Shown: positions 1 to 6,249 of the stretch, one piece after another
Layout: every line of letters starts with the position of its first letter
Numbering within the stretch: the stretch's first letter is position 1
DNA from: Ignavibacteria bacterium UBA6688
GTDB taxonomy: Bacteria; Bacteroidota; Ignavibacteria; UBA10030
NCBI GenBank assembly: GCA_002454845.1
Contig: DKJQ01000248.1
Coordinates: 1 to 6,385 of the forward strand
Reading direction: 5' to 3'
DNA length: 6,385 nucleotides
Made by a program: the position numbers and the translations under genes
Notes under the pieces: model-generated
Told to the model about the DNA's origin: nothing
What the model saw: only the letters and a program-made list of their open reading frames with translations
Database searches by the model: none

Positions 1-206
1 CGGAGTGACACAGAACGGAAGATTGAAAGCAAGTTTGTTTTCCCTGATTCTTTTCACGCATTAGTTTTGTTGGGTGGTTAATCGGTATTAAGATAGGTTT
101 TCTTGCATTTCTCTGCGTCCTCCGCGTCTTTGCGGTAAAGCTTTTGTGTCCGCTCAATTTTCATCTCTCAAAACTTATCGCCATCTTTGCGTGTTGACAG
201 CCTCAA
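1..206. other. Non-coding left flank, no gene supported
   Basis: I see no convincing gene here. One + frame is open from the window edge to a TAA at 79-81 (26 codons). It could be the tail of an upstream gene, but nothing in its residues is recognisable. The stretch is T-rich and carries a GCGTC-type short repeat at 111-137, with a further loose copy (ctttgcgtg) at 185-193. A weak sigma70-like pair, TTGTTG (67-72) and TAAGAT (89-94) with a 16-bp spacer, is possible but not persuasive. Confidence 0.6.
111..137. repeat. Short 9-bp-period GCGTC-type repeat
   Basis: Three adjacent 9-bp units read ctctgcgtc, ctccgcgtc and tttgcggta, with a loose fourth unit (ctttgcgtg) near 185-193. Intergenic strings of the form CTCTGCGTCCTCTGCGTC followed by TTTGCGGT occur in many unrelated bacterial genomes (from memory, not searched here). 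Their function is unknown to me. The period is directly visible, but the number of units is small. Confidence 0.5.
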
Positions 207-346
207 GTTTAAAGTTTGTAGTTCAACGTTCAAAGTTCATACTTTTCGTTTCACTTTTCACTTTTTACATTTTACTCTTTACCGTTCCCTGTTTACTGTT
301 CACGGTTTGCTGTTTACTGTTTACTGTTCGCTGTTCACTCTTCACC
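207..346. repeat. Array of 20 in-register degenerate heptanucleotide units
   Basis: Reading from 207 in steps of seven gives 20 consecutive units without an insertion or deletion. Examples are gtttaaa, gttcaac, gttcata, tttcact, ttttact, gtttact, gttcacg, gtttgct and gttcact. Positions 2 and 3 are T in all 20 units, position 4 is a pyrimidine in all 20, and position 5 is a purine in 18. The first five units favour GTTYAAA-like endings; from about 249 on, most units approach GTTYACT. The register breaks cleanly on both sides (gcctcaa before, agccgag after). Because seven is not a multiple of three, the array encodes a repeating 7-residue pattern in every frame and rarely hits stops. This explains the open frames running through it on both strands, which I do not regard as genes. 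Confidence 0.9.
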
Positions 347-360
347 AGCCGAGCTCTCAT

Positions 361-1014
361 TTGACCAAGATTATCGCTGTTTCCGACATCCACGGAGCCT
401 ACGAAAGCGTCCAGAGGATCCTTTTGAAGGAGCCTCTCTTCGACGCGCTCATTCTTGCCGGCGACCTGACCACGAACGGCTCCCCGCGTGAAGCGGAAGA
501 TGCGCTGAAACTGTTCCGCCAGATCGGCAAGCCGATTGTATCTGTGGCCGGCAACATGGATCCGCTGACCCTCGAACCGACGTTTGAATCGATGACTTCC
601 TACGTCAACGGGCGCGGCATTGTCATCGATAAGGTGGGGTTCTGTGGCGTCTCCGGCTCTCCGGTCACACCGATGAACACTCCCTATGAGCTTCCAGAGG
701 AAACGATCCGGCAACGGGCTGAATCTGGGTGGAAAGATTTGGAATTGGCACGTTGGAAAATCTTCATCCCCCATGCACCGCCGTATAATACGGCCGTCGA
801 TCAAGTTCTTTCGGGAACCCATGTCGGCAGTAAGGCTGTCCGGTCGTTCATCGAGCAGCATCAACCTGACGTCGTGGTGTGCGGACACATTCACGAAGCG
901 CGGGGAAAGGATACGATAGGAAATTCCCAGATCGTCAATTGCGGACCGGCGGGGAAAGGCTATTACGTCGTGATCACGATCGATATTCAGATAACCGTGG
1001 AGGTGCGTGAATGA
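361..1014 (+). CDS. Calcineurin-like metallophosphoesterase
   Basis: This is a probable cytoplasmic dinuclear-metal phosphoesterase of 217 aa. Family motifs occur in order: D9-x-H11 (AVSDIHG), GD at 34-35 (ILAGDLTTNG), GNMD at 64-67 in place of the usual GNHD/E, H138 (IPHAPP) and GHIHEARG at 175-182. The HAPP motif, the HVGSKAVR segment (154-161) and the QPDVVVCGHIHE block resemble the small PAE1087/Icc-like metallophosphoesterases, whose physiological substrates are mostly unknown. I place the start at TTG 361 because family members begin almost directly with the first beta strand. The open frame does extend upstream to a TTG at 187, but those 58 residues are translated from the heptad repeat array and look like artefact. 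The ribosome binding site is weak (gccgag, 348-353). The stop overlaps the start of the downstream HAD gene as ATGA, which indicates an operon of two phosphatases. The fold assignment is firm; the substrate is not known. Confidence 0.88.
   Translation: MTKIIAVSDIHGAYESVQRILLKEPLFDALILAGDLTTNGSPREAEDALKLFRQIGKPIVSVAGNMDPLTLEPTFESMTSYVNGRGIVIDKVGFCGVSGSPVTPMNTPYELPEETIRQRAESGWKDLELARWKIFIPHAPPYNTAVDQVLSGTHVGSKAVRSFIEQHQPDVVVCGHIHEARGKDTIGNSQIVNCGPAGKGYYVVITIDIQITVEVRE
999..1005 (+). promoter_or_regulatory. Shine-Dalgarno of the HAD gene
   Basis: GGAGGTG lies five bases before ATG 1011, inside the last codons of the metallophosphoesterase gene. It is the strongest ribosome binding site in the window. 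It fixes the HAD start and supports coupled translation through the ATGA overlap. Confidence 0.75.
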
Positions 1015-1622
1015 AGAAACCAGCGGTTGTGTTGTTCGACCTCGGCAACGTCCTTGTCCGGATCCACCCGGAGGCGTTTCTCCAAACACTCGGCATCGAC
1101 ACAGCGGAAAACCGGAAACTGTACGGCCCCAAGGTGATCGAGATCGTCAAACGGTACGAGCGGGGAGGCGATTCGACGGAACAGTATCTTTCCAGGCTGG
1201 AGGGGCTCCTCAATCACGGGGAGTTTCACTTCGGGAGGGAACAGATCGAGAAAGCGATGCTCTCTGTCATTGGCAAGCCGCTGGAGGGGATGGAGGATCT
1301 CGTTCAGCACGTTGCCGCCTCCAACCGCGTCGGGTTGCTCAGCAACACCAATCCGCTTCACTACCACCTGTGCCTTGAAAACCTCCCGGTGTTGAGACAC
1401 ATCCCGGTCCACTTCCTCTCCTACCAGCTGCTTGCCCTCAAGCCCGAACCGGCAATCTACCATGCGGTGGTGGAAACGATCGATCTGCCGGCAGAAGAGA
1501 TCCTGTTCATCGATGATATCGAAGAGAACATCACAGCTGCCCTGGGTGTCGGGGTGCAGGGGATCAGGTTCACGGATCCGGCAACCCTGGAACAAGAATT
1601 AAAGTCGATGAGGATTGTGTAG
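1011..1622 (+). CDS. HAD-superfamily hydrolase, YihX-like (subfamily IA)
   Basis: This is a probable cytoplasmic phosphatase of 203 aa using an aspartyl-phosphate intermediate. Motif I is FDLGNVLV with nucleophile D10. The usual second Asp (position 12) is Gly, as I recall it also is in E. coli YihX (FDLGNVIVD), an alpha-D-glucose-1-phosphate phosphatase, so this is family-typical rather than damage. Motif II is LLSNTN (S111), motif III is K144 in LALKPEPAIY, and motif IV is FIDD (D168, D169) followed by EENITAALGVGVQGI. The region between about residues 17 and 95 would form the helical cap. The length matches the family's roughly 200 aa. The start at ATG 1011 has a strong ribosome binding site and overlaps the metallophosphoesterase stop. 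The stop codon TAG sits in the base of a hairpin shared with the convergent ada gene. A sugar-phosphate substrate is plausible by homology, but not shown here. Confidence 0.88.
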   Translation: MKKPAVVLFDLGNVLVRIHPEAFLQTLGIDTAENRKLYGPKVIEIVKRYERGGDSTEQYLSRLEGLLNHGEFHFGREQIEKAMLSVIGKPLEGMEDLVQHVAASNRVGLLSNTNPLHYHLCLENLPVLRHIPVHFLSYQLLALKPEPAIYHAVVETIDLPAEEILFIDDIEENITAALGVGVQGIRFTDPATLEQELKSMRIV

Positions 1623-1644
1623 GCCGAAATAACGCTTTGGCCTA
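1620..1644. terminator. Hairpin between convergent genes, possible bidirectional terminator
   Basis: Bases 1620-1628 (taggccgaa) pair with 1636-1644 (ttggccta preceded by t) in a 9-bp stem containing one G-T wobble, with a 7-nt loop. The HAD stop codon (1620-1622) and the complementary strand of the ada stop codon (1642-1644) pair with each other at the stem base. There is no clear U-tract on either side, so this is not a textbook intrinsic terminator. It may still act as a stabiliser or bidirectional 3' end element. Confidence 0.45.
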
Positions 1645-2703
1645 TGTATGTTCGAACAATGCTTTCTGTCCTTTCTCCAACGCCAGCAGCATCTTCTTCC
1701 TCCAGAGTCCTCCCCCATACCCTCCAAGTTCACCGTTCTTGTTGACAACACGGTGACATGGAATCACGACGGCGATCCTGTTCATACCGTTCGCGGTTCC
1801 AACCGCACGGACGGCTTTCGGTGATCCGACGCGACGCGCGATGTCTTCATAGGAAACCGTTGCACCGTATGGGATTTTCAGGAGTTGTTTCCACACCTGT
1901 TCCTGGAAGGGCGTCCCGGGGAAAACAAGAGGTACAGAGAATTTTTTCCTGGCCCCGGTGAAATACTCTGTCAGTTCCTGTTTCAATGCGGTAAGGTGCT
2001 GATTCTCCCCCGGCACGATCGCGGTTTTAAACCGGAGCCGGAGCGTGGCAAACTGTCCCTCGAGCATTCGCCGATCGGTAAACTCCAGCAGGCACACCCC
2101 TTCGGCCGTTGCGCCGGCGAGGAGCGGACCGATCGGACTTTCAATCCACGTGACCAGAATACAATCGGATGCCCGACTCTTTCCTGGGGGCCGACCGAAG
2201 GTTTTGGTGAAGGCTTCGCGAAAACCGCTGTGCGAATTGTAGCCGTGGCCGAGCACGACATCATCCAGGTCGGCGCCTTTGCGGATCTGCTCGAGTGAAG
2301 TGCCCAGGCGTCGCCCCCGGGCATAGGCTTGAAACGTCATTCCGTATGTCTTCATGAAATATCTCCGTGCTCGTGCTGGATCAATTTGGACGGACCGGAG
2401 ATATGCATCTCCGTACCGTCCGGTCGGATTTTTCTCGATTGTCAATAACAACTCTCGCACCCACTCCGGCGGCTTCCCGTCAGTCTCCATCGGTCGGCAC
2501 CGTTTGCAGGGACGGAAACCCGCAAAAAGCGCCTCGCGGGGAGTGGGGTAAAATTCGATGTTCTTGGGGAGCGGCTTGCGAGCCGGGCATGACGGGCGGC
2601 AAAAGATCCCGGTGCTCTTGACCGCGAGGAAGAATATGCCGTCGTACGAACTATCGCGGGCCGAGGAGGCCCTTTCCATTTCTCTTTTTGACAATGTAAG
2701 CAT
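1642..2703 (-). CDS. ada: Bifunctional Ada: methyl-phosphotriester sensor, AraC-type activator and O6-methylguanine-DNA methyltransferase
   Basis: The 353-aa protein has the full three-part layout and length of E. coli Ada (354 aa). The N-terminal zinc domain carries C35 and C39 (TGIFCRPSCPAR) and C66 and C69 (AGFRPCKRC). One of these, the equivalent of E. coli C38, accepts a methyl group from DNA phosphotriesters and switches on the activator function. Residues about 95-176 form the AraC/AdaA-type double helix-turn-helix, including KTYGMTFQAYARGRRL and GFREAFTKTFGRPP. The C-terminal domain has the methyltransferase core, with FQEQVWKQLLKIPYG (267-281) and the active-site PCHRV with C316. This domain removes alkyl groups from O6-methylguanine by suicide transfer. 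No key cysteine is missing. The start is supported by AAGGA (minus strand, 2716-2712), 8 nt before the ATG. The gene stands alone, divergent from the TonB operon and convergent with the HAD gene. I could not find an E. coli-like Ada box upstream, so autoregulation is inferred only. Confidence 0.95.
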   Translation of the reverse strand: MLTLSKREMERASSARDSSYDGIFFLAVKSTGIFCRPSCPARKPLPKNIEFYPTPREALFAGFRPCKRCRPMETDGKPPEWVRELLLTIEKNPTGRYGDAYLRSVQIDPARARRYFMKTYGMTFQAYARGRRLGTSLEQIRKGADLDDVVLGHGYNSHSGFREAFTKTFGRPPGKSRASDCILVTWIESPIGPLLAGATAEGVCLLEFTDRRMLEGQFATLRLRFKTAIVPGENQHLTALKQELTEYFTGARKKFSVPLVFPGTPFQEQVWKQLLKIPYGATVSYEDIARRVGSPKAVRAVGTANGMNRIAVVIPCHRVVNKNGELGGYGGGLWRKKMLLALEKGQKALFEHT

Positions 2704-2869
2704 CGACTTCGTCCTTTTCCTGATTCTTCAATGATTCTGACGGAACAAAGATACTATTCCGCTCATTTGTACTCCACCGAAAATTTGACATGGATATTTT
2801 TTTCCGCCATTCCACAGACGTAATGCCCTGCCTTGACATTCGGTCAAATTTCCGGCAAACTCTTGATGA
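2704..2869. promoter_or_regulatory. Divergent intergenic region with candidate promoter and inverted repeat
   Basis: This region must hold the promoters of ada (leftward) and of the TonB operon (rightward). On the minus strand TATCTTTG (2753-2746) fits the Bacteroidota -7 element TAnnTTTG, 43 nt before the ada ATG, but I see no matching TTTG -33 element. A perfect 9-bp inverted repeat, AAATTTGAC (2781-2789) and GTCAAATTT (2843-2851), brackets the middle. TTGACAT occurs twice in direct orientation (2785-2791, 2833-2839). The second copy also forms a small dyad, TTGAC-N5-GTCAA (2833-2847), close upstream of the TonB start. The exact promoters are uncertain. Confidence 0.4.
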
Positions 2870-5140
2870 ATGTACGACGAACTTTTCTTCAACGGGCGTT
2901 TTCCTTCGGTTACAGCGATTCCATCCCACCTTCCCCTTCGACTGAGTGCCGTTCTCTCGTTCCTGGTTCTCCCCCTCATCCTTGCCGCCCAGACGTATGA
3001 TATTCGCGGCACGGTCAGCGACAGTATAACCGGGGAGAGGATCCCCTACGCGAATATCCGCATCATCCTCCTGAACAGAGGGGCAGCGGCAAACGCTTCG
3101 GGTTTTTACCTCCTCCCGAACATCTCCCCGGGCGCTCATATCGTAACCGCCAGCGCCATCGGTTATCGAACGCTCGTGCGCAGGATAACGATCGGGAACG
3201 GTTCTTTGACCGTGAACCTGGCCCTTGCCCCGACCTCCATTGAACTCGGGGAAGTGGTCGTGAGCGCAGAGCAGGAGCGCGAGGTCACCAAAATCAACAC
3301 GAGCGTTCACGTCATGCGGCAAGAGGAGCTGCGCCTCGCACCGGTGGCGGTGCAGCAGGATATCTTTCACGCGTTCCAGATCCTTCCCGGCGTTGTGACG
3401 ACGAGCGACGTCAGCGCGAAGTTCTTCGTCCGGGGCGGGGCGGGAGATCAGAACCTCGTCATGCTGGACGGCATGAGGATCTACGGTCCCTTCCACGCGC
3501 TTGGCATCTTCAGCATCTTCGATCCGGATGTGGTTTCCTCCACCGAAGTGTACACGGGCGCGTTCCCGGCAGAGTATGGCGGGCGACTCTCATCCGTCAT
3601 CCACATCAACACGCGCGAAGGACGAAGCGACCGTGCTTCGGCGCGGACACATCTGAACCTGCTCTCAACGAAACTTCAACTCGAAGTGCCGGTGGGCGAC
3701 CATATCCGATGGATCGCGAGCGCGCGGAAATCACTCTTCCCTGAAACGTTCAAGCGGCTGACGCGGCGCGACGTTCCACTTTCGTTTTATGACCTCTTCC
3801 TCAAAGTGAGCGCGGACGTCCCGGGCCTCCACAAACTCAGTGCTCAGGTGCTGATGAGTGGCGACGACCTGCTGTCCGACGATCCGGCGGACGCAGATTA
3901 CACCTGGCGCAACATGACCATCGGTCTCTCCGTCTCCGGTCTCGTGGCTGACCGGCTTTTTACCAGCGCTTCCGTGTATGTGACGAATTTCGAATCCGTG
4001 CGCGATCCCAAGCGGTCCCGCTTCCTCACCCCCGCCTCGACCTCCGTCAAGGAGGCGGCAGCGAGAATCGAAGCCACCCTGTACGGCGAATCGGGACAGC
4101 AGTCGATGTTCGGCGTCGATTTCTCCTTTCCGAAGACAGTTTTTAGGCTCGTCAATACCGCCGCGTTTCAACGACAATCGAGCAATTCTTTCTCCGAAGC
4201 GATGATGTGGTACCGGTACCAGCGCCCCATTGGCAGCCTCCTGATCGACGCGGGCATTCACACCGAAATGGGCAAATTGGTGGAAAAGGGATTCCGCTTC
4301 CTGGAACCGCGCATCAGTGCGCGGCACCCGCTGGCCGGAGACTGGAATATGAAAGTGTCGTACGGCCGGTTTTCCCAGAGCCTCATCACCGTGAGCAATG
4401 AAGACGACCTGATTTCCATCTTCGATGCGTGGATCAAGGTCCCCCCGTACGTCGAGCCGCAGCGGGCCATTCATTTTGTTGCCGGTGTGGAAGGACCGAT
4501 CACCGGTTTACTCGCTGCGAGCATGCAGGGCTACTACAAAGATTTCGACAATCTCACTTCCTACAACAGGGATAAGGTGCGATCGCAGGATCCCGATTAT
4601 CTTGACGGCGGCGACGCAACCGCTTACGGCGCGGAGCTGCTCCTCCGGTTCGGCTCACCACTGATCGACCTGTACGGGGCGTACTCGTACGGATGGGTCA
4701 GCGTAACGGCGGGAGGGCTGACGTACTATCCGCGCTACGACGTGCGTCATCACATCAATCTGCTTGGCGCGTTCAGACCGTGGAGGGATTTCGAATTGAA
4801 CATACGTTGGGAACTTAGCTCGGGGTACCCTTTCACACAGACGTTGGGGTTCTACGACAGGATCGTCCTCCCCGACCCGGTGCATACGCCCCCGGAGCAT
4901 GAAACCGGCGCGCCGTATGCAATTCTCGGTCCGAAGAACGCCGCACGCTTGAACCCCTATCACCGGCTCGATGCCGGGATGACATACCGATTCGAGCTCG
5001 GTCAGGCGCGCGGAAGCATCGGAGCTCATATTATGAATGTGTACAACCGGAACAATGTTTTCTACTTTGAACGGTACACAGGTCAGAGGATCGACATGAT
5101 TCCGTTTTTTCCTTCAGCCACCGTGACGTTCGAATACTGA
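2870..5140 (+). CDS. TonB-dependent outer-membrane receptor with carboxypeptidase-regulatory-like domain
   Basis: The 756-aa protein is a probable active-transport or binding receptor in the outer membrane, driven by TonB-ExbBD. A signal peptide covers residues 1 to about 40 (hydrophobic core LSAVLSFLVLPLILAA, likely cut near Q41). Residues about 42-122 form the beta-sandwich carboxypeptidase-regulatory-like domain (YDIRGTVSDSITGERIPYAN, then GFYLLPNISPGAH). Next comes the plug, about 128-250, with VRGGAGDQNLVMLDGMRIYG and EVYTGAFPAEYGGRLSSVI. The rest is beta barrel, ending in the aromatic-terminated strand SATVTFEY expected for BAM-inserted proteins. ATG 2870 is directly preceded by an in-frame TGA (2867-2869), and no ATG, GTG or TTG follows before the hydrophobic core, so this start is effectively forced although its ribosome binding site is poor. 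That leaves a long n-region of about 24 residues with D3 and E4. The partner is the DUF4249-like lipoprotein downstream, overlapping by one base. The substrate is unknown; nothing nearby points to iron, vitamin or glycan. Confidence 0.92.
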   Translation: MYDELFFNGRFPSVTAIPSHLPLRLSAVLSFLVLPLILAAQTYDIRGTVSDSITGERIPYANIRIILLNRGAAANASGFYLLPNISPGAHIVTASAIGYRTLVRRITIGNGSLTVNLALAPTSIELGEVVVSAEQEREVTKINTSVHVMRQEELRLAPVAVQQDIFHAFQILPGVVTTSDVSAKFFVRGGAGDQNLVMLDGMRIYGPFHALGIFSIFDPDVVSSTEVYTGAFPAEYGGRLSSVIHINTREGRSDRASARTHLNLLSTKLQLEVPVGDHIRWIASARKSLFPETFKRLTRRDVPLSFYDLFLKVSADVPGLHKLSAQVLMSGDDLLSDDPADADYTWRNMTIGLSVSGLVADRLFTSASVYVTNFESVRDPKRSRFLTPASTSVKEAAARIEATLYGESGQQSMFGVDFSFPKTVFRLVNTAAFQRQSSNSFSEAMMWYRYQRPIGSLLIDAGIHTEMGKLVEKGFRFLEPRISARHPLAGDWNMKVSYGRFSQSLITVSNEDDLISIFDAWIKVPPYVEPQRAIHFVAGVEGPITGLLAASMQGYYKDFDNLTSYNRDKVRSQDPDYLDGGDATAYGAELLLRFGSPLIDLYGAYSYGWVSVTAGGLTYYPRYDVRHHINLLGAFRPWRDFELNIRWELSSGYPFTQTLGFYDRIVLPDPVHTPPEHETGAPYAILGPKNAARLNPYHRLDAGMTYRFELGQARGSIGAHIMNVYNRNNVFYFERYTGQRIDMIPFFPSATVTFEY

Positions 5141-6105
5141 TGAAAGCGCGATCCCTCCATACCGTGTTCGTGCTTGGCCTGTGTCTCTGTTGCCTTTCAT
5201 GCGACGAGTCGTTCAACCCGAAAGGCCCCTATCAACCTGTTCTTGTCGTCTATTCGGTTCTCTCCAATACGAAACAGGAACAGTATGTCCGGGTGTACAG
5301 CACGTACGATCCGCCACGGTTCGATCCGTATGAAGTCTCGGCCGAGACGCCCGTCCGGGATGCCTTCGTGCAGATTACTCGACAAAGTACTTCCATCGTT
5401 TTGCATGATACGGTGGTGTATCGTCGTGATACGTTGAGGTACGGCGATGGCATCCACGTGTACGTGGCAAATGTTCTTACTCCCGAACCGGGCCAGACCT
5501 ACAGCCTGGCGGTCCATGCTTCCGGGTTTCCAACCGTTTCGTCCTCTGTGACGCTGCCGGCGAAAGCGATTTTCCAATATGCCGCTACGGCAGCGAGCGC
5601 GATTCAAAATCCACGGTTCGCGAGACCCGTCGACGTTGCGGTCAATCTCTCGACGCTCACTCGACTCTACCAAATTCAGCTATTTGTCGTCTTCGAGTAT
5701 CGCGAGGGAAGTGTTGTGCATGCAGATAGCATGGAAGTCCCATTGTCGGCTCCGGACACTTCGCTCACCGATGCCCAATGGCCCCTCTCCACATACGCGG
5801 ATCGGAGGGGCATCATCCAGCGATTTGGCGGAACTGCCTATAAGGCAATCATGGATCGGATCGTCTATAAACATTCCGTGGCGGTGAAGTTTGTGAGGAC
5901 GACGGTGCATGTGACCCAGATTGGGGAACCGTTGTTCAATTACCATAATATCACCGGGGGCTTCAACGACGAGTTTTCGATCCGGACAGACCAGCCGGAC
6001 TACACCAACATTGCCGGAGGATTCGGCCTCTTCGCTGCCTTTGTTCTGGAAAACTTCCATCGACCCTATCCGGACAACTTTTACTACAACCCGGAGGAAG
6101 AATAG
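5140..6105 (+). CDS. DUF4249-like outer-membrane lipoprotein, partner of the TonB receptor
   Basis: This is a 321-aa predicted lipoprotein. A basic n-region (MKAR) and hydrophobic stretch lead to a lipobox-like CLSC with lipidated C21, followed by D22 and E23. Acidic residues right after the cysteine fit the Bacteroidota lipoprotein export signal for surface exposure, so I infer a cell-surface location. Residues about 33-145 look like the DUF4249 N-terminal beta domain: PVLVVYSVLSNTKQEQYVRV, then DAFVQITRQ, then LTPEPGQTYSLAV. The C-terminal DYTNIAGGFGLFAAFV block (287-302) resembles the conserved family end. DUF4249 proteins are typically encoded beside TonB-dependent receptors in Bacteroidota and have no proven function. 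The start codon overlaps the receptor stop (TGATG) and has no visible ribosome binding site, so translation probably depends on re-initiation after the receptor. The assignment is by recognition of the fold pattern and context, not by a search. Confidence 0.82.
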   Translation: MKARSLHTVFVLGLCLCCLSCDESFNPKGPYQPVLVVYSVLSNTKQEQYVRVYSTYDPPRFDPYEVSAETPVRDAFVQITRQSTSIVLHDTVVYRRDTLRYGDGIHVYVANVLTPEPGQTYSLAVHASGFPTVSSSVTLPAKAIFQYAATAASAIQNPRFARPVDVAVNLSTLTRLYQIQLFVVFEYREGSVVHADSMEVPLSAPDTSLTDAQWPLSTYADRRGIIQRFGGTAYKAIMDRIVYKHSVAVKFVRTTVHVTQIGEPLFNYHNITGGFNDEFSIRTDQPDYTNIAGGFGLFAAFVLENFHRPYPDNFYYNPEEE

Positions 6106-6133
6106 GTCTGGGATCTCCAGGACCCCTTGTTTT
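6105..6133 (+). terminator. Possible intrinsic terminator of the TonB-DUF4249 operon
   Basis: GGTCTGG (6105-6111) pairs with CCAGGACC (6117-6124) in a 7-bp stem with one bulged G (6120) and a 5-nt loop. It is followed by CCTTGTTTT, a broken T-tract. It begins at the last base of the lipoprotein stop codon. The position is right, but the bulge and interrupted T-run make it a moderate candidate. Confidence 0.45.
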
Positions 6134-6222
6134 CCTCGTTTGCATTGAACCGCCCCCCTTTCTGACATGTGGTAATTCGTCTCTCCGACCACCTCAAAAC
6201 ATTCCGTTTTAGCCCGTTTTCG

Positions 6223-6242
6223 CCATCTCATTGTGTGGGGAA
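6223..6242 (+). repeat. Upstream copy of the CCATCTC/GTGTGGGGAA motif
   Basis: CCATCTC (6223-6229), three bases, then GTGTGGGGAA (6233-6242) matches CCATCTCGTGTGGGGAA at 6354-6370. All 17 bases agree apart from the 3-nt insertion. It carries one TGGGG core, with none 10 bp downstream. It may be a decayed or auxiliary binding site of the same kind as at the window's right edge. Confidence 0.55.
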
Positions 6243-6249
6243 TCGGCCC

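Noticed and set aside
67..94. Promoter TTGTTG-N16-TAAGAT for the metallophosphoesterase operon
   Set aside because: Three of six and four of six matches in AT-rich sequence are too weak, and the 266-bp distance to the start codon is long.
207..346. CRISPR array
   Set aside because: The periodicity is 7 bp with degenerate units. There are no 25-40 bp repeats separated by unique spacers, and no cas gene is present.
146..364. 72-codon + frame rich in Phe, Leu and Thr that might look like a membrane peptide
   Set aside because: Most of it is translated from the 7-bp repeat array, which gives the same periodic residue pattern in other frames. There is no ribosome binding site or recognisable domain.
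1041..1052. Missing second Asp in HAD motif I as a sign of an inactive enzyme
   Set aside because: The DLGNV form with Gly at this place is typical of the YihX-like subfamily as I recall it, and the other motifs (S111, K144, D168/D169) are intact.
265..1089. Long minus-strand frame of 274 codons
   Set aside because: It lies antisense to the metallophosphoesterase, whose + frame has all catalytic motifs. The minus product has no recognisable motif, and its end is repeat-derived.
2704..2830. E. coli-type Ada box (AAT-N6-GCAA) upstream of ada
   Set aside because: I looked on the minus strand for AAT followed six bases later by GCAA and found no match. The box may differ in this lineage, so I make no claim.
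2651..3496. Minus-strand frame of 281 codons overlapping ada and the TonB receptor start
   Set aside because: It is antisense to the conserved plug domain of the receptor and overlaps the ada start. Its composition is rich in Arg, Asp and His, typical of a shadow of a GC-rich gene.
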